DNA of 64,000 nucleotides from Kribbella jejuensis (lineage in GTDB: Bacteria > Actinomycetota > Actinomycetes > Propionibacteriales > Kribbellaceae): positions 1,524,260-1,588,259 of the forward strand of contig NZ_VFMM01000002.1 of NCBI RefSeq assembly GCF_006715085.1. Direction: 5' to 3'. The notes under the pieces were generated by a model, which had not been told where the DNA came from, did no database searches, and was given only the letters and a program-made list of their open reading frames with translations. The translations under genes were made by a program, and so were the position numbers. This document shows, piece by piece, positions 16,211 to 25,422 of the stretch; position 1 is the first letter of the stretch, and each line of letters begins with the position of its first letter.

Positions 16211-17362
16211 TCAGGGGGTCAGCTCGTAGAACCTCCAGAACGGGTGGTCGATCGGTAGTACGTCGACCTTGGTGAAGCCCGCGTGCTCTGCCAGGTGGCG
16301 TAGCTGGTGCGGTCGCATGATGGCGCCGACGATGTCGGAGTCCTCGTCCACGCGGCCTTGCGGCGTACACCAGATGGTGCTGGCCGCGGCGAGGAACCGT
16401 TGTACTTCGTCACCAGGTGCCTGCAGCTGCTCGTCGGCCCGCTCGTCCATCACGAGCACGCGGCCGCCTGGTGCGAGCGCGGTACGGGCTGCGACGAGTG
16501 CTTCGACGGGATGGGCGAAGTCGTGGACGCATTCGAAGAACGTGATCAGGTCGTACTGCGTGCCGCCCGCAAGGACCTCGGTGATGTCGCGTACCTCGAA
16601 GCCGACGCGGTCCGCGACGCCTTGCTCGGCGGCGTTCCGGCGCGCCCGGGTGATCGAGTCCTCGTCGTTGTCGTAGCCGTCGACGTGGACCGCCGGGTAG
16701 GCCTTCGCCAGTTCGATCGCCGACCAGCCGGCGCCGGTACCGAGGTCCGCGACGCGTGCACCCTTGGTGAGCAGGTCGTGCAGCCCGGGTACGTTCGGGA
16801 TCCACTCGGCCGCCAACGAGTTCACGTACGCGGGGCGGTTCAGCATCTCCTGTGCGGCCACGGCCTCTTCGCCGTACGCCGCGTAGGGCACGCCCGCCCC
16901 ACTCTTGAACGCGGCGACCACCTGCGGGAACGACCGCCCGACCGCAGGCACGATGGCCGCCAGGCCACCGGCGTACACCGGACTCGTCGGCTCCAGCAGT
17001 GCCACCCGCACGCCCGGCGCCAGGTCGAACCTGTCCGTCCAGACGTCCGATCCGTCGATGGTCAACAACCCACTGATCGCCTGCGACTGCAGCCATTCGA
17101 CCAGGTACCGATGGTCCAGCCCGGTCCGCTCCGCCAACTCGCTCGCGGTGATCGGCCCGGCCTCGTCGATCGCCCGGTAAATCCCGTGCACCTCCCCGAG
17201 ATAGACCGTGAACAACTCCGCCGCCCCCAACGCCGCCCCGAACAACCGCCCCATCAACGCCCCCGCGGCCTCCGCCGCCGTGCCGTCCGCCGCCGTGCTC
17301 GGACCCGCCGCGTTTGCGGCGTCGCCGGTTGTGTCTGTGCCGGGGATGTTTGTCGTGGTCAT
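16211..17362 (-). CDS. Class I SAM-dependent methyltransferase
   Basis: A 383-residue methyltransferase. Residues 60-120 form a winged-helix dimerisation domain (IDEAGPITASELAERTGLDHRYLVEWLQ), and the SAM motif I VADLGTGAGW sits at 204-213, with YDLITFFECVHDFAHP as the motif IV region. GGAGGGG lies 5 bases before ATG 17362. The first 35 residues are Thr/Ala/Gly-rich and probably disordered. It is encoded directly after a large AAA regulator (32-base gap, same strand), so the pair is probably co-expressed. The substrate is unknown; the layout resembles O-methyltransferases and Rv-type small-molecule methylases. Confidence 0.88.
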   Translation of the reverse strand: MTTTNIPGTDTTGDAANAAGPSTAADGTAAEAAGALMGRLFGAALGAAELFTVYLGEVHGIYRAIDEAGPITASELAERTGLDHRYLVEWLQSQAISGLLTIDGSDVWTDRFDLAPGVRVALLEPTSPVYAGGLAAIVPAVGRSFPQVVAAFKSGAGVPYAAYGEEAVAAQEMLNRPAYVNSLAAEWIPNVPGLHDLLTKGARVADLGTGAGWSAIELAKAYPAVHVDGYDNDEDSITRARRNAAEQGVADRVGFEVRDITEVLAGGTQYDLITFFECVHDFAHPVEALVAARTALAPGGRVLVMDERADEQLQAPGDEVQRFLAAASTIWCTPQGRVDEDSDIVGAIMRPHQLRHLAEHAGFTKVDVLPIDHPFWRFYELTP

Positions 17363-17394
17363 CGTGCCCCTCCTCGTGTAGTTGCTTTCACCCC

Positions 17395-20334
17395 TCAGGC
17401 GCCAGGTGTGGACTGGCAATGCCAGGTGACGTCGTTCTCCGGCTCGTACCGGCACTGGCGGCCGGTGCGGATGGACGCGCGGAGGTGCCGGCCGAGCGCC
17501 GGATGTACCCGCTCGATCGCCTTCACCGCAACGCCGATCCGCATCGACACCGCCTTCCGGCTCCGTTCCACCGGATCACCCGCCACCCGCGCCCGCCCAC
17601 CGAGCCCGAGCGCCCCCGCCAACTCCCGCACCAGGAACTCCCGCTCCACCCGGAGCTTCTCCAGCCGCCCGAGGTCGTTCCCGTCCTCCGCCTCGGCGAG
17701 CTCCTCCTCCAACTCCCGCACCCGCTCGCGGTAAGCCGCCCGCGCCTGCCCGTCGATCACCGGTCCGAGATCCCCGCCCAGCACCTGCCCGGAGAGCTCC
17801 ACGACACTCACGTCCTGCCGCGGCCGCCCCAGCAACACCGCAAGATCCCGAACCCCTTTGCCATCAGCCACCTGCGCAGTGACCCCTCGCCAAGTCACCT
17901 CCCACGCCATGCCCACCAACCGCAGAACCCCCACCTCAGAGGCCGTCTCGAGCCCACCCGCCCGGCTCGACCGTTCCGGGTCGAGTTCGGCCAGCGCCTT
18001 CTCCGCCTCGGCGACCAACGTCTCCGCCCCGGCCGCGCGGTGTGCTTCGAGCGCGTCCTCCAGGAGCCGGCGGGCCTCGGCCCGGCCGAGCTGAGCGGCG
18101 AGGCGCCCCAAGAACAGCGACACCTTGCCCAGACAAGCCCCACCGATCCCATCGATCACCCAGAGATCGGTGTACGGCGTGAGTACGTCGTACACGATCC
18201 GCGCGACCGCGTCCTCACCCAGCACCCGCCCCGCCTCACCGAGAAAGGCCACCGACTCCAGCCACTCGGCATCCCGCGGGATCGCGTCCAGACCGTCCTG
18301 CACCCGGCGTCGCGCGATCCGCCGCGCCGGCTCAGCGGACCCGGTCCGCGCGAAGTAGTACGCCGACGGGCCATCAGCCATCGGATTGCCCGCGAACGGA
18401 CGCATCACACTTTCGACGTACGTGCGCAGCTCCGCGATCACCCCAGCCGCATCCGCATGTGCCGCCCGCAACGCGAACACCATCAACCGCCCGTTAGGAC
18501 TGTCCGGATCGTCCGCGAGCTGCGTCGCCTCCTCGACACACCTGGCCGCCTCATCCAGCCGGCCCGACATCAACGCTCGCATGCCCTGCCAGATCGGCAC
18601 CAACCAGCCGTACAGCGGAAGCCGCAGCGGCACGACCGCCCGCGCATACGCAGCGATCTGCACATCAGCCTCCACGAACCGCCCCTGTTCGAGCAGTCCG
18701 ACCACCAGCAACCGCCGAGCCAACAGGACTGATCCAAGATCACCGACCGCGAGAGTGAGCATGCGCCGGGCAGCCGCCACCCGCTCTGCGACGTAGTCAG
18801 GCCCAGAGAAGACGTCGCACCACACCGCCAACGCAGCGACCTCAGCTGCGGCATCTCCTGCCTCCGAGGCGAGCCGCACTGCCTCGTCGGCCAGCTGACG
18901 CGGCTCATCGCCCTGGTCTGTCTGCAACCGCCCAAGAGCCAGCCGTGCAACAGCAGCAGCCTTCAGCGCACCATCGGGCAACTGCGGCACTGCCTGTCCC
19001 AACAGCGCCGTCGACTCCTCATCCCCGAGATCGACCTCGAACCCACCGACCCCACCTCCCATTGCCAGCACAGCCCGCGCCACGGTCTCCGGATCACCCG
19101 CAGTACGAGCGACAGCCCGCAGCGTGTCCCGGCCAGCCGTCAACTCACCAGCCAGTACCTGTGCCGCCCCAAGCTCCACCTGCACCACGGGATCGTCCAG
19201 CTCAGCCCACCCGTAGAAGCGAACGGCCTGCTCATACCCCGACTGGTCCCGCGCAGCCCGTGCTGCTACCAGCGCGAACTCCCGCGACTTCTCGACAACC
19301 CCAGCACTCCGGTAGTGCGCAGCAACCTGCCCAGCATCGTTCTGACCGGCCAACAACTCAGCCGCCCGCAAATGGAGCTCGGACCTCCGGTGGACACCAA
19401 GACCGTCATAAACGACCTCACGCACCAGGGAGTGGGCAAACCGCAGACGGTCCTCCGACACGGCTGCCAACCGAGCCGCCACAGCATCACCAAGTACAGC
19501 AAGCACATCTCCCGTATCCGCTACTGCAGCAAGCACCCGCAGGTCCACGTCCTCACCCAGCACAGCCGCCACCGCGAGCACGTCGTACGTGTGCTGTCCA
19601 AGACGAGCAAGGCGCCTCTCCAGCACCTGACGCACGCCGGTAGGCGTCTCCGTGGAAGTAGTACCGCGCGCCGCGTGCCACCGCGCGAGCTCCTGCACGA
19701 AGAACGGGTTCCCACCGGTCCTTGCATGTACGGCGTCCGCATAGCCGCTGTCCGTACTCCCGAGGACCTGTGTGACCAGCTCGCCCGTAGCGGCGCGGTC
19801 CAGCCCAGCAAGAGGCACCCGTACGAACGAAGGCGGCAGGGCGCGAAACGCATCCGCCGCCGGCTCGGGTACGTCGACCGCGTTGTCACGGCTGGTGACG
19901 AGCAGGAGACACCGCAGCTCGGGCAGCAGACCGACAACGAACCGCAACAGTGCGAGGGTCGACCCGTCCGCGAGGTGGATGTCCTCGACGATGATCACCG
20001 CCGGTTGCGCGGCCGTCGCCGTACCGAGCTGGTCGGCGACCGCGGCGAACATGCTCGTCCGCGCGCCGTCACCCGGCTCGATCGACAACCCCAGCGAGCG
20101 GAACACCTGCCGCCAGGGCCAGTACGGCAGGGTCTCGGTCTCGGGGCAGCGGCCCCACGCGACGGCGTACCGCCGACTCCGCGCCGTGTCCGCGAGTACC
20201 GCCGCTGTGGTCGACTTGCCGATCCCGGCGTCGCCGATCAGGAGCGCGCCCTGGCCGCGGCCGCGCTCGACCTCGTCCAGCAGGCCGGTCAGGGTGCTGA
20301 GCTCCCGGGTCCGGCCGACCACACGCTCGGGCAT
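17395..20334 (-). CDS. Large STAND/AAA ATPase regulator
   Basis: A 979-residue protein. The N-terminal AAA_16-type NTPase has Walker A GDAGIGKS (34-41) and Walker B VIIVED (113-118). A long TPR-like helical region follows from about 330 to 800. The C-terminal 150 residues (VLRLVGMAWEVTWRGVTAQVADGKGVRDLAVLLG onward) look like a winged-helix DNA-binding module, with a coiled coil after it, rather than the usual LuxR HTH. The ATG at 20334 fits the NTPase start (MPERVVGRTREL); upstream frame extensions lack homology. It probably senses a ligand through the repeats and controls the downstream methyltransferase and perhaps the divergent small gene. Confidence 0.85.
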   Translation of the reverse strand: MPERVVGRTRELSTLTGLLDEVERGRGQGALLIGDAGIGKSTTAAVLADTARSRRYAVAWGRCPETETLPYWPWRQVFRSLGLSIEPGDGARTSMFAAVADQLGTATAAQPAVIIVEDIHLADGSTLALLRFVVGLLPELRCLLLVTSRDNAVDVPEPAADAFRALPPSFVRVPLAGLDRAATGELVTQVLGSTDSGYADAVHARTGGNPFFVQELARWHAARGTTSTETPTGVRQVLERRLARLGQHTYDVLAVAAVLGEDVDLRVLAAVADTGDVLAVLGDAVAARLAAVSEDRLRFAHSLVREVVYDGLGVHRRSELHLRAAELLAGQNDAGQVAAHYRSAGVVEKSREFALVAARAARDQSGYEQAVRFYGWAELDDPVVQVELGAAQVLAGELTAGRDTLRAVARTAGDPETVARAVLAMGGGVGGFEVDLGDEESTALLGQAVPQLPDGALKAAAVARLALGRLQTDQGDEPRQLADEAVRLASEAGDAAAEVAALAVWCDVFSGPDYVAERVAAARRMLTLAVGDLGSVLLARRLLVVGLLEQGRFVEADVQIAAYARAVVPLRLPLYGWLVPIWQGMRALMSGRLDEAARCVEEATQLADDPDSPNGRLMVFALRAAHADAAGVIAELRTYVESVMRPFAGNPMADGPSAYYFARTGSAEPARRIARRRVQDGLDAIPRDAEWLESVAFLGEAGRVLGEDAVARIVYDVLTPYTDLWVIDGIGGACLGKVSLFLGRLAAQLGRAEARRLLEDALEAHRAAGAETLVAEAEKALAELDPERSSRAGGLETASEVGVLRLVGMAWEVTWRGVTAQVADGKGVRDLAVLLGRPRQDVSVVELSGQVLGGDLGPVIDGQARAAYRERVRELEEELAEAEDGNDLGRLEKLRVEREFLVRELAGALGLGGRARVAGDPVERSRKAVSMRIGVAVKAIERVHPALGRHLRASIRTGRQCRYEPENDVTWHCQSTPGA

Positions 20335-20400
20335 ACCGCCACTGTGCGGCGACCGCTGCCGCCGGGGGAAGTGCTGGTCGCTTACCGTAAGGTGACCCGG

Positions 20401-20715
20401 GTGTTCGTGGTGATCAGGTTCCGGGTGGGGGAGTCCGAGCAGGCCGGGTTCGGAGAGCGGTTGCAGGCCGCTGTCGACGTGCTCGCGCAGCAGAAGGGGT
20501 TCGTCGCGGCCCGGACCGGGCGCAACGTTGACGACCCGGAACTGCTCGCGCTGACGCTCGAGTTCGAGAACATCGGCAGCTATCGACGAGCGCTGTCGCC
20601 GTACGAGGTGAAGCTGACCGCGGTACCGCTGCTGTCGGAGGCGATCGACGAGCCGACGGCGTACGAAGATTTGCTGAATCAGCACGGATTCGATAGCGGC
20701 GCTCGGGACCGATAG
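20401..20715 (+). CDS. Small ABM-like (antibiotic biosynthesis monooxygenase) domain protein
   Basis: A 104-residue protein opening with VFVVIRFRVGESEQAGFGERLQAAVDVL, then GFVAARTGRNVDDPELLALTLEFENIGSYRRAL: the beta-alpha-beta pattern of dimeric ABM/ferredoxin-like folds. These act as small monooxygenases, or as ligand-binding domains with no enzyme activity. The start could be GTG 20401 or GTG 20392; the AAGG at 20388-20391 spaces well for the first. It is divergent from the AAA regulator. The 66-bp gap contains the short dyad CTTAC-C-GTAAG at 20381-20391. A 47-base gap leads to glyS on the same strand. Confidence 0.75.
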   Translation: MFVVIRFRVGESEQAGFGERLQAAVDVLAQQKGFVAARTGRNVDDPELLALTLEFENIGSYRRALSPYEVKLTAVPLLSEAIDEPTAYEDLLNQHGFDSGARDR

Positions 20716-20762
20716 CCTGGTTCCTTCCAAAGATCTGTCTGTACCTGTTCTGGAGTCCAAAA

Positions 20763-22148
20763 GTGCCCGTGGAAACCGTCGATGCCGTCGTCAGCCTCAG
20801 CAAGCGGAGAGGCTTCGTGTACCCGTGCGGCGAGATCTACGGCGGTACCAAGTCGGCCTGGGACTACGGTCCGCTCGGCGTCGAGCTGAAGAACAACGTC
20901 CGCACCCAGTGGTGGCGGACGATGGTGACCGGCCGCGACGACATCGTCGGCCTGGACTCCTCGGTGATCCTGCCGACCCAGGTCTGGGAGGCCTCCGGCC
21001 ACCTGGCCGAGTTCGTCGACCCGCTGACCGAGTGCCAGTCCTGCCACAAGCGGTTCCGCGACGACCACCTCCGGGAGGACTTCGCGCGCCGGAAGAACAA
21101 GGACCCCGAGACCGTCCAGCTGGCCGAGATCGCCTGCCCGAACTGCGGCAACAAGGGCACGTTCACCGAGCCGCGGATGTTCAACGGGCTGCTGAAGACC
21201 TACCTCGGCCCGGTCGAGTCCGAGGAGGGCCTGCACTACCTCCGCCCGGAGACCGCGCAGGGCATCTTCATCAACTTCGCGAACGTGATGGGCACCGCGC
21301 GGAAGAAGCCGCCGTTCGGGATCGCCCAGGTCGGCAAGAGCTTCCGCAACGAGATCACCCCCGGCAACTTCATCTTCCGGACCCGCGAGTTCGAGCAGAT
21401 GGAGATGGAGTTCTTCGTCGAGCCCGGCACCGACGAGGACTGGCACGAGTACTGGCTGAAGGCGCGCTGGGACTGGTACACCGGCCTCGGGCTGAACCCG
21501 GACAACATGCGGTTCTACGAGCACCCGAAGGAGAAGCTTTCGCACTACTCGAAGCGGACCGTGGACATCGAGTACCGGTTCAACTTCGGTGGTAAGGAGT
21601 TCGACGAGCTCGAGGGGATCGCGAACCGGACCGACTTCGACCTGACCACGCACTCCAAGCACTCCGGCGCCGACCTGTCGTACTTCGACCAGGAGAAGGG
21701 CGAGCGCTGGACGCCGTACGTGATCGAGCCGGCGGCCGGCCTGACCCGCAATGTGCTCGCGTTCCTGCTCGACGCGTACACCGAGGACGAAGCGCCGAAC
21801 GCGAAGGGCGGCGTCGACAAGCGCACGGTCCTGCGCTTCGACCCGCGGCTCGCGCCGGTCAAGGCCGCCGTGCTCCCGCTGTCGCGCAACGCCGACCTCT
21901 CGCCGAAGGCGCGCGACCTGGCCGGCGAGCTGCGGAAGAACTGGAACGTCGACTTCGACGACGCCGGTGCGATCGGCCGCCGGTACCGCCGCCAGGACGA
22001 GATCGGTACGCCGTACTGCATCACCGTCGACTTCGACACGCTCGAGGACCACGCGGTCACGATCCGCGAGCGGGACTCGATGAAGCAGGAGCGGGTCGCG
22101 CTCACCGAGGTCACCGGATACCTGGCCCAGCACCTGGTGGGCTGCTGA
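20763..22148 (+). CDS. glyS: Glycyl-tRNA synthetase (homodimeric, class II)
   Basis: A 461-residue class II synthetase that charges tRNA-Gly. Visible signatures: the N-terminal SLSKRRGFVYPCGEIYGG, motif 2 FGIAQVGKSFRNEITP with the downstream FRTREFEQMEMEFF, and motif 3 GLTRNVLAFLLDAY; two CxxC pairs (CQSCHKRF, CPNCGNKG) probably bind zinc in the insertion. The anticodon-binding domain ends the protein. GTG 20763 is preceded by GGAG at 7 bases. It leads a tight run with a lipoprotein (2-base gap) and dusB (1-base gap). This is an essential housekeeping gene. Confidence 0.97.
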   Translation: MPVETVDAVVSLSKRRGFVYPCGEIYGGTKSAWDYGPLGVELKNNVRTQWWRTMVTGRDDIVGLDSSVILPTQVWEASGHLAEFVDPLTECQSCHKRFRDDHLREDFARRKNKDPETVQLAEIACPNCGNKGTFTEPRMFNGLLKTYLGPVESEEGLHYLRPETAQGIFINFANVMGTARKKPPFGIAQVGKSFRNEITPGNFIFRTREFEQMEMEFFVEPGTDEDWHEYWLKARWDWYTGLGLNPDNMRFYEHPKEKLSHYSKRTVDIEYRFNFGGKEFDELEGIANRTDFDLTTHSKHSGADLSYFDQEKGERWTPYVIEPAAGLTRNVLAFLLDAYTEDEAPNAKGGVDKRTVLRFDPRLAPVKAAVLPLSRNADLSPKARDLAGELRKNWNVDFDDAGAIGRRYRRQDEIGTPYCITVDFDTLEDHAVTIRERDSMKQERVALTEVTGYLAQHLVGC

Positions 22149-22150
22149 CC

Positions 22151-22837
22151 ATGCTCTTGACCGGGGACCGCCGGCGCTCCGGGCTGGCCGCCTTTGGCGT
22201 ATTGGTGCTCGGGGTGTTGCTGCTGTCGGCCTGTTCGGACAGCCAGCCGGACGCGTCTCCGTCGACCTCTGCCGGCTCGAGTGGCCCGTCCAGCCCGGCG
22301 GTCGGCTCGCCGATCCCCACCGCTTCGACACCCGTGCTCACCCCGCTGCCGACGCCGTCGAAGCCGTGGCCGATGCCGGCGGTCACCGGTGCGCCGGCCG
22401 ACGACGCTGCGTTGGCCGAGCGGATCACGTTCGCGATCTCCAAGCAGACCCAGATCGCGGCCGGGCGGGCGGCGAAGACGACCGTGAAGTGCCCGGGCAT
22501 CGACACGGTCGAGACCGCCGGACAGCACTCGTTGGACTGCACCGTCACGTACTCCGGGAAGTCCTTCACCGGGAAGCTGACCGTCGACGCGAAGCAGTAC
22601 AGCGCGTCGTACAAGTTCACTTCGGCGCAGGTTGCGATCGTCCGCGCCAAGGTGATCGATGCGGTGCTCCGGACCGCGGCCGGTGCCTCGAAGGTGACCT
22701 GCGACATGGACGAGATCGGTATCGTCGTACCCGACGGACCGCCGATCGGGTGCGACGTGACCACGACCGCGAACGCGGTCCAGCCGTACAAGGCTTCGGT
22801 CACCGGCAACGGCCAGGTCCACGTGGAGAAGGCGTGA
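22151..22837 (+). CDS. DUF4333-like lipoprotein
   Basis: A 228-residue secreted lipoprotein. The signal peptide ends in the lipobox LLSAC (Cys about 28), followed by about 60 residues of Ser/Pro/Thr-rich linker. Two related small domains then appear, each with a Cys pair and a tail of the type GxxxxxLDCTVTYSGKSFTG, resembling the actinobacterial DUF4333 fold. Function unknown. It lies between glyS and dusB with almost no spacing, so it shares their transcript. The domain repeats suggest a cell-surface binding protein. Confidence 0.8.
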   Translation: MLLTGDRRRSGLAAFGVLVLGVLLLSACSDSQPDASPSTSAGSSGPSSPAVGSPIPTASTPVLTPLPTPSKPWPMPAVTGAPADDAALAERITFAISKQTQIAAGRAAKTTVKCPGIDTVETAGQHSLDCTVTYSGKSFTGKLTVDAKQYSASYKFTSAQVAIVRAKVIDAVLRTAAGASKVTCDMDEIGIVVPDGPPIGCDVTTTANAVQPYKASVTGNGQVHVEKA

Positions 22838-22838
22838 C

Positions 22839-23960
22839 GTGCTGAAACTGGGCAATCTGACCATCGAGACGCCGGTGGTGCTGGCGCCGATGGCCGGCAT
22901 CACGAACGCGGCGTACCGCCGGCTGTGCGCGGAGCAGGGCGCCGGGCTGTACGTGTGCGAGATGATCACCTCGCGCGGCATCGTCGAGGGTGACCAGAAG
23001 TCGCTCGACATGCTGACGTTCGACCCGCGCGAGACCGTGCGGTCGGTGCAGCTGTACGGCGTCGACCCGACGTACATCGGGCGTGCTGTTCAGATCCTCT
23101 GTGATTCGTACGGGGTTGCGCACGTCGACCTCAACTTCGGGTGCCCGGTGCCGAAGGTGACCCGCAAGGGCGGTGGCGCCGCACTGCCATGGAAGCGCAA
23201 CCTGCTCGGCGCGATCCTGCAGTCCGCGGTGCGGGCCGCGACACCGTACGGCGTACCGGTGACGATGAAGACGCGGATCGGGATCGACGCGTCGCACCAG
23301 ACGTACCTGGACGCGGGCCGGATCGCGGAGGAGTCGGGTGCGGCGGCGATCGGGCTGCACGGGCGTACGGCCGCGCAGGCGTACTCTGGTCAGGCGGACT
23401 GGTCGACCATCGCCGAGTTGGTCTCGCACGTCTCTATCCCCGTGCTCGGGAACGGCGACATCTGGGAGGCGGGCGACGCTCTGCGGATGGTCGCGGAGAC
23501 TGGATGCGCCGGGGTGATCGTCGGGCGCGGGTGCCTCGGGCGGCCGTGGTTGTTCCGCGATCTCGCTGCCGCCTTCGCCGGCGAGGAGGTCCTGGAGCTG
23601 CCGACCCTCGGCGAAGTCGCTGCGGTGATGCGCCGGCACGGCGAGCTGCTGGCCGAACTGATGGGCGAACAGCGCGGGCTGCGCGACTTCCGCAAGCACG
23701 TCTCGTGGTACCTGAAGGGCTTCCCGGCCGGCGGCGAACTCCGCGCCGCCCTGGGCATGGTCGACACCCTCGCCCACCTCGACGAACTGCTGTCCCAACT
23801 GGACCCCACAGTCCCGTTCCCGGTAGCCGAACTGGGCGCCCCCCGCGGCCGCCAAGGCAGCCCCCGCGACCACATCATCCTCCCCCAAGGCTGGCTCGAC
23901 GACACGGACGGCCTAACCGCCAACCTCGCCGAAGCCGAACTAGGCGTCTCCGGCGGCTGA
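22839..23960 (+). CDS. dusB: tRNA-dihydrouridine synthase
   Basis: A 373-residue FMN-dependent TIM-barrel enzyme that reduces specific uridines in the tRNA D-loop. The catalytic Cys C102 lies in NFGCPVPKVTRKGGGAAL, and other family landmarks are APMAGITNAAYR at the N-terminus, VTMKTRIGID, IGLHGRTAAQAYSG and GNGDIW. The last 40 residues are a proline-rich tail beyond the usual fold. GTG 22839 is one base after the lipoprotein stop. The shared transcript with glyS fits a translation-related role. Confidence 0.95.
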   Translation: MLKLGNLTIETPVVLAPMAGITNAAYRRLCAEQGAGLYVCEMITSRGIVEGDQKSLDMLTFDPRETVRSVQLYGVDPTYIGRAVQILCDSYGVAHVDLNFGCPVPKVTRKGGGAALPWKRNLLGAILQSAVRAATPYGVPVTMKTRIGIDASHQTYLDAGRIAEESGAAAIGLHGRTAAQAYSGQADWSTIAELVSHVSIPVLGNGDIWEAGDALRMVAETGCAGVIVGRGCLGRPWLFRDLAAAFAGEEVLELPTLGEVAAVMRRHGELLAELMGEQRGLRDFRKHVSWYLKGFPAGGELRAALGMVDTLAHLDELLSQLDPTVPFPVAELGAPRGRQGSPRDHIILPQGWLDDTDGLTANLAEAELGVSGG

Positions 23961-24078
23961 CCCCACCACCGCCCAAACGACACCGCCTGCGGCGGCGACT
24001 GTCCATTGGCCGCCTCCGGCGGCGTGCTACCGCCACGCGCGCGAAGCACCTGCGTAGGGGACCTGTCATGCTGGCGGG

Positions 24079-24984
24079 GTGGAGGATGGACTGATCGCGG
24101 AGCTTCGATTGCCGTCGCCGGTTGTCGAGATTGAGGACGACCGGTTGGCGGCGGCGGGAGTGCGGGTTGTGCTGAAGCGGGACGACCTGATTCATCCGGA
24201 AGTGCCTGGGAACAAGTGGCGGAAGTTGAAGTACAACATCGCGACTGCTCGGGAGCTCGGGTTCGAGACTTTACTGACCTTCGGCGGCGCGTACTCGAAC
24301 CACATCAGGGCCACAGCCGCGGTAGGGGCGTACTGCGGTTTCACGACGATCGGGGTGATCCGCGGTGAGGAACACCTGCCGTTGAATCCGTCGCTTCGGT
24401 ACGCCGTGTCGCGTGGCATGCGGCTGACATATCTGGATCGCACGATGTACCGAGCGAAGACGTCGAATGCTGCGATCGATGCGCTGCATGAGGAGTTCGG
24501 CGAGTTCTACCTGATTCCGGAGGGCGGCAGTAACGCCGATGCGGTCCGGGGATGTGCGGAGTTGCCGGCGGAGTTGGATGCGTCCGTCGATGTCGTGTTC
24601 TGCGCGGTCGGGACCGGAGGAACGCTCGCTGGTGTAGCCGCTGGTCTGCGGCCGGATCAGTCGGCGGTGGGGGTGCCGGTACTGAAGGGTGGCGCGTTCC
24701 TGGAAGGCGAGATCGTTCAGCTGCAGGAGCAGGTGTACGGCGCGCGTGCAGGGTCGTGGCGACTGGAGTGCGATTACCACTTCGGGGGTTACGCGAAGCG
24801 GACGTCTGAGCTCGATGAGTTCATCGAGGGCTTCGAGATGCGGCACGGTGTGCGGTTGGACCGGGTGTACGAGGCGAAGATGATGTACGCGCTGTTCGAC
24901 CAGGTCGCGCGTGGCGCATTCCCGCGTGGTGCGAGGATCGTGGCGGTGATCAGCGGGTCCGGCGAGGTGCCGGACGTCGCCTAG
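24079..24984 (+). CDS. PLP-dependent D-cysteine desulfhydrase / ACC deaminase-like enzyme
   Basis: A 301-residue fold-type II PLP enzyme. The Schiff-base Lys is K46 within PGNKWRKLKYN; TFGGAYSNHIRA and the phosphate-binding loop VGTGGTLAG follow. Members deaminate 1-aminocyclopropane-1-carboxylate or release H2S from D-cysteine. The residues separating the two activities cannot be judged confidently from sequence, so only the family is claimed. GTG 24079 is the first start that includes the N-terminal strand. The 118-base gap upstream contains GC-rich hairpins, one being GCCGCC-TCC-GGCGGC at 24009-24023. It converges on the next gene with a 4-base overlap. Confidence 0.88.
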   Translation: MEDGLIAELRLPSPVVEIEDDRLAAAGVRVVLKRDDLIHPEVPGNKWRKLKYNIATARELGFETLLTFGGAYSNHIRATAAVGAYCGFTTIGVIRGEEHLPLNPSLRYAVSRGMRLTYLDRTMYRAKTSNAAIDALHEEFGEFYLIPEGGSNADAVRGCAELPAELDASVDVVFCAVGTGGTLAGVAAGLRPDQSAVGVPVLKGGAFLEGEIVQLQEQVYGARAGSWRLECDYHFGGYAKRTSELDEFIEGFEMRHGVRLDRVYEAKMMYALFDQVARGAFPRGARIVAVISGSGEVPDVA

Positions 24985-25415
24985 GCTTCCAGCCACTCCA
25001 GGTGCCAGTCGCCCGAGTTGACGACAAAGTTCTTGCCGAAGCCGAGCCAGCGGCCGTTCATGTTTCGGGCGTGGGGGCTGACGACCAGTTGGATGGTGCC
25101 GTGGTAGACGGCGCCGCGATAGTAGCCGGTGGGGGCTGTTCGTTCTTTCCAGGTTCCGGTGGCTATGGCTCCGGCGACAGACAGATCGAGTGTGAGTCGT
25201 GATTCGCCGTCGGCGTGATCGTTGGTGCCGTGGAGCCTGCTGCCGGTGTGGTGGAGGCGAATGCTGTGTTCGCCTTCCAGATTGGCGTCGCGGCCGGACG
25301 AGAAGTAGCTGTACCGCGAGAGCCACAGACCGCCGAGATTGCCGCTCGTGGCACGCGCTGTGTCGAGGTTCGAGTGGTCGGCCAGGTCGATCACGAGGTC
25401 GGCGACAACAGACAA
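24981..25415 (-). CDS. Orphan C-terminal ligand-binding-like domain
   Basis: A protein of 144 residues if TTG 25415 is the start, or 162 from an ATG at 25469 that would overlap the kinase by 47 bases. It carries a beta-rich domain with LWLSRYSYFSSGRDANLEG, TGTWKERTAPTGYYRGAVYH and RWLGFGKNF. In other actinobacteria I recall this domain following an N-terminal XRE HTH; none is encoded here, so it is either a stand-alone sensory domain or a truncated regulator. It is the last gene of the AraC-led run. Function unknown. The start is uncertain. Confidence 0.65.
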   Translation of the reverse strand: MSVVADLVIDLADHSNLDTARATSGNLGGLWLSRYSYFSSGRDANLEGEHSIRLHHTGSRLHGTNDHADGESRLTLDLSVAGAIATGTWKERTAPTGYYRGAVYHGTIQLVVSPHARNMNGRWLGFGKNFVVNSGDWHLEWLEA

Positions 25416-25422
25416 GTGCTCG

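Noticed and set aside
20679..22331. A 550-codon minus-strand frame opposite glyS
   Set aside because: Antisense to a full-length tRNA synthetase, and its composition is typical of GC-rich shadow frames.
24009..24023. GCCGCC-TCC-GGCGGC hairpin as a terminator after dusB
   Set aside because: The stem is only 6 bp, has no T-run, and GGCGGC is very common in this sequence.
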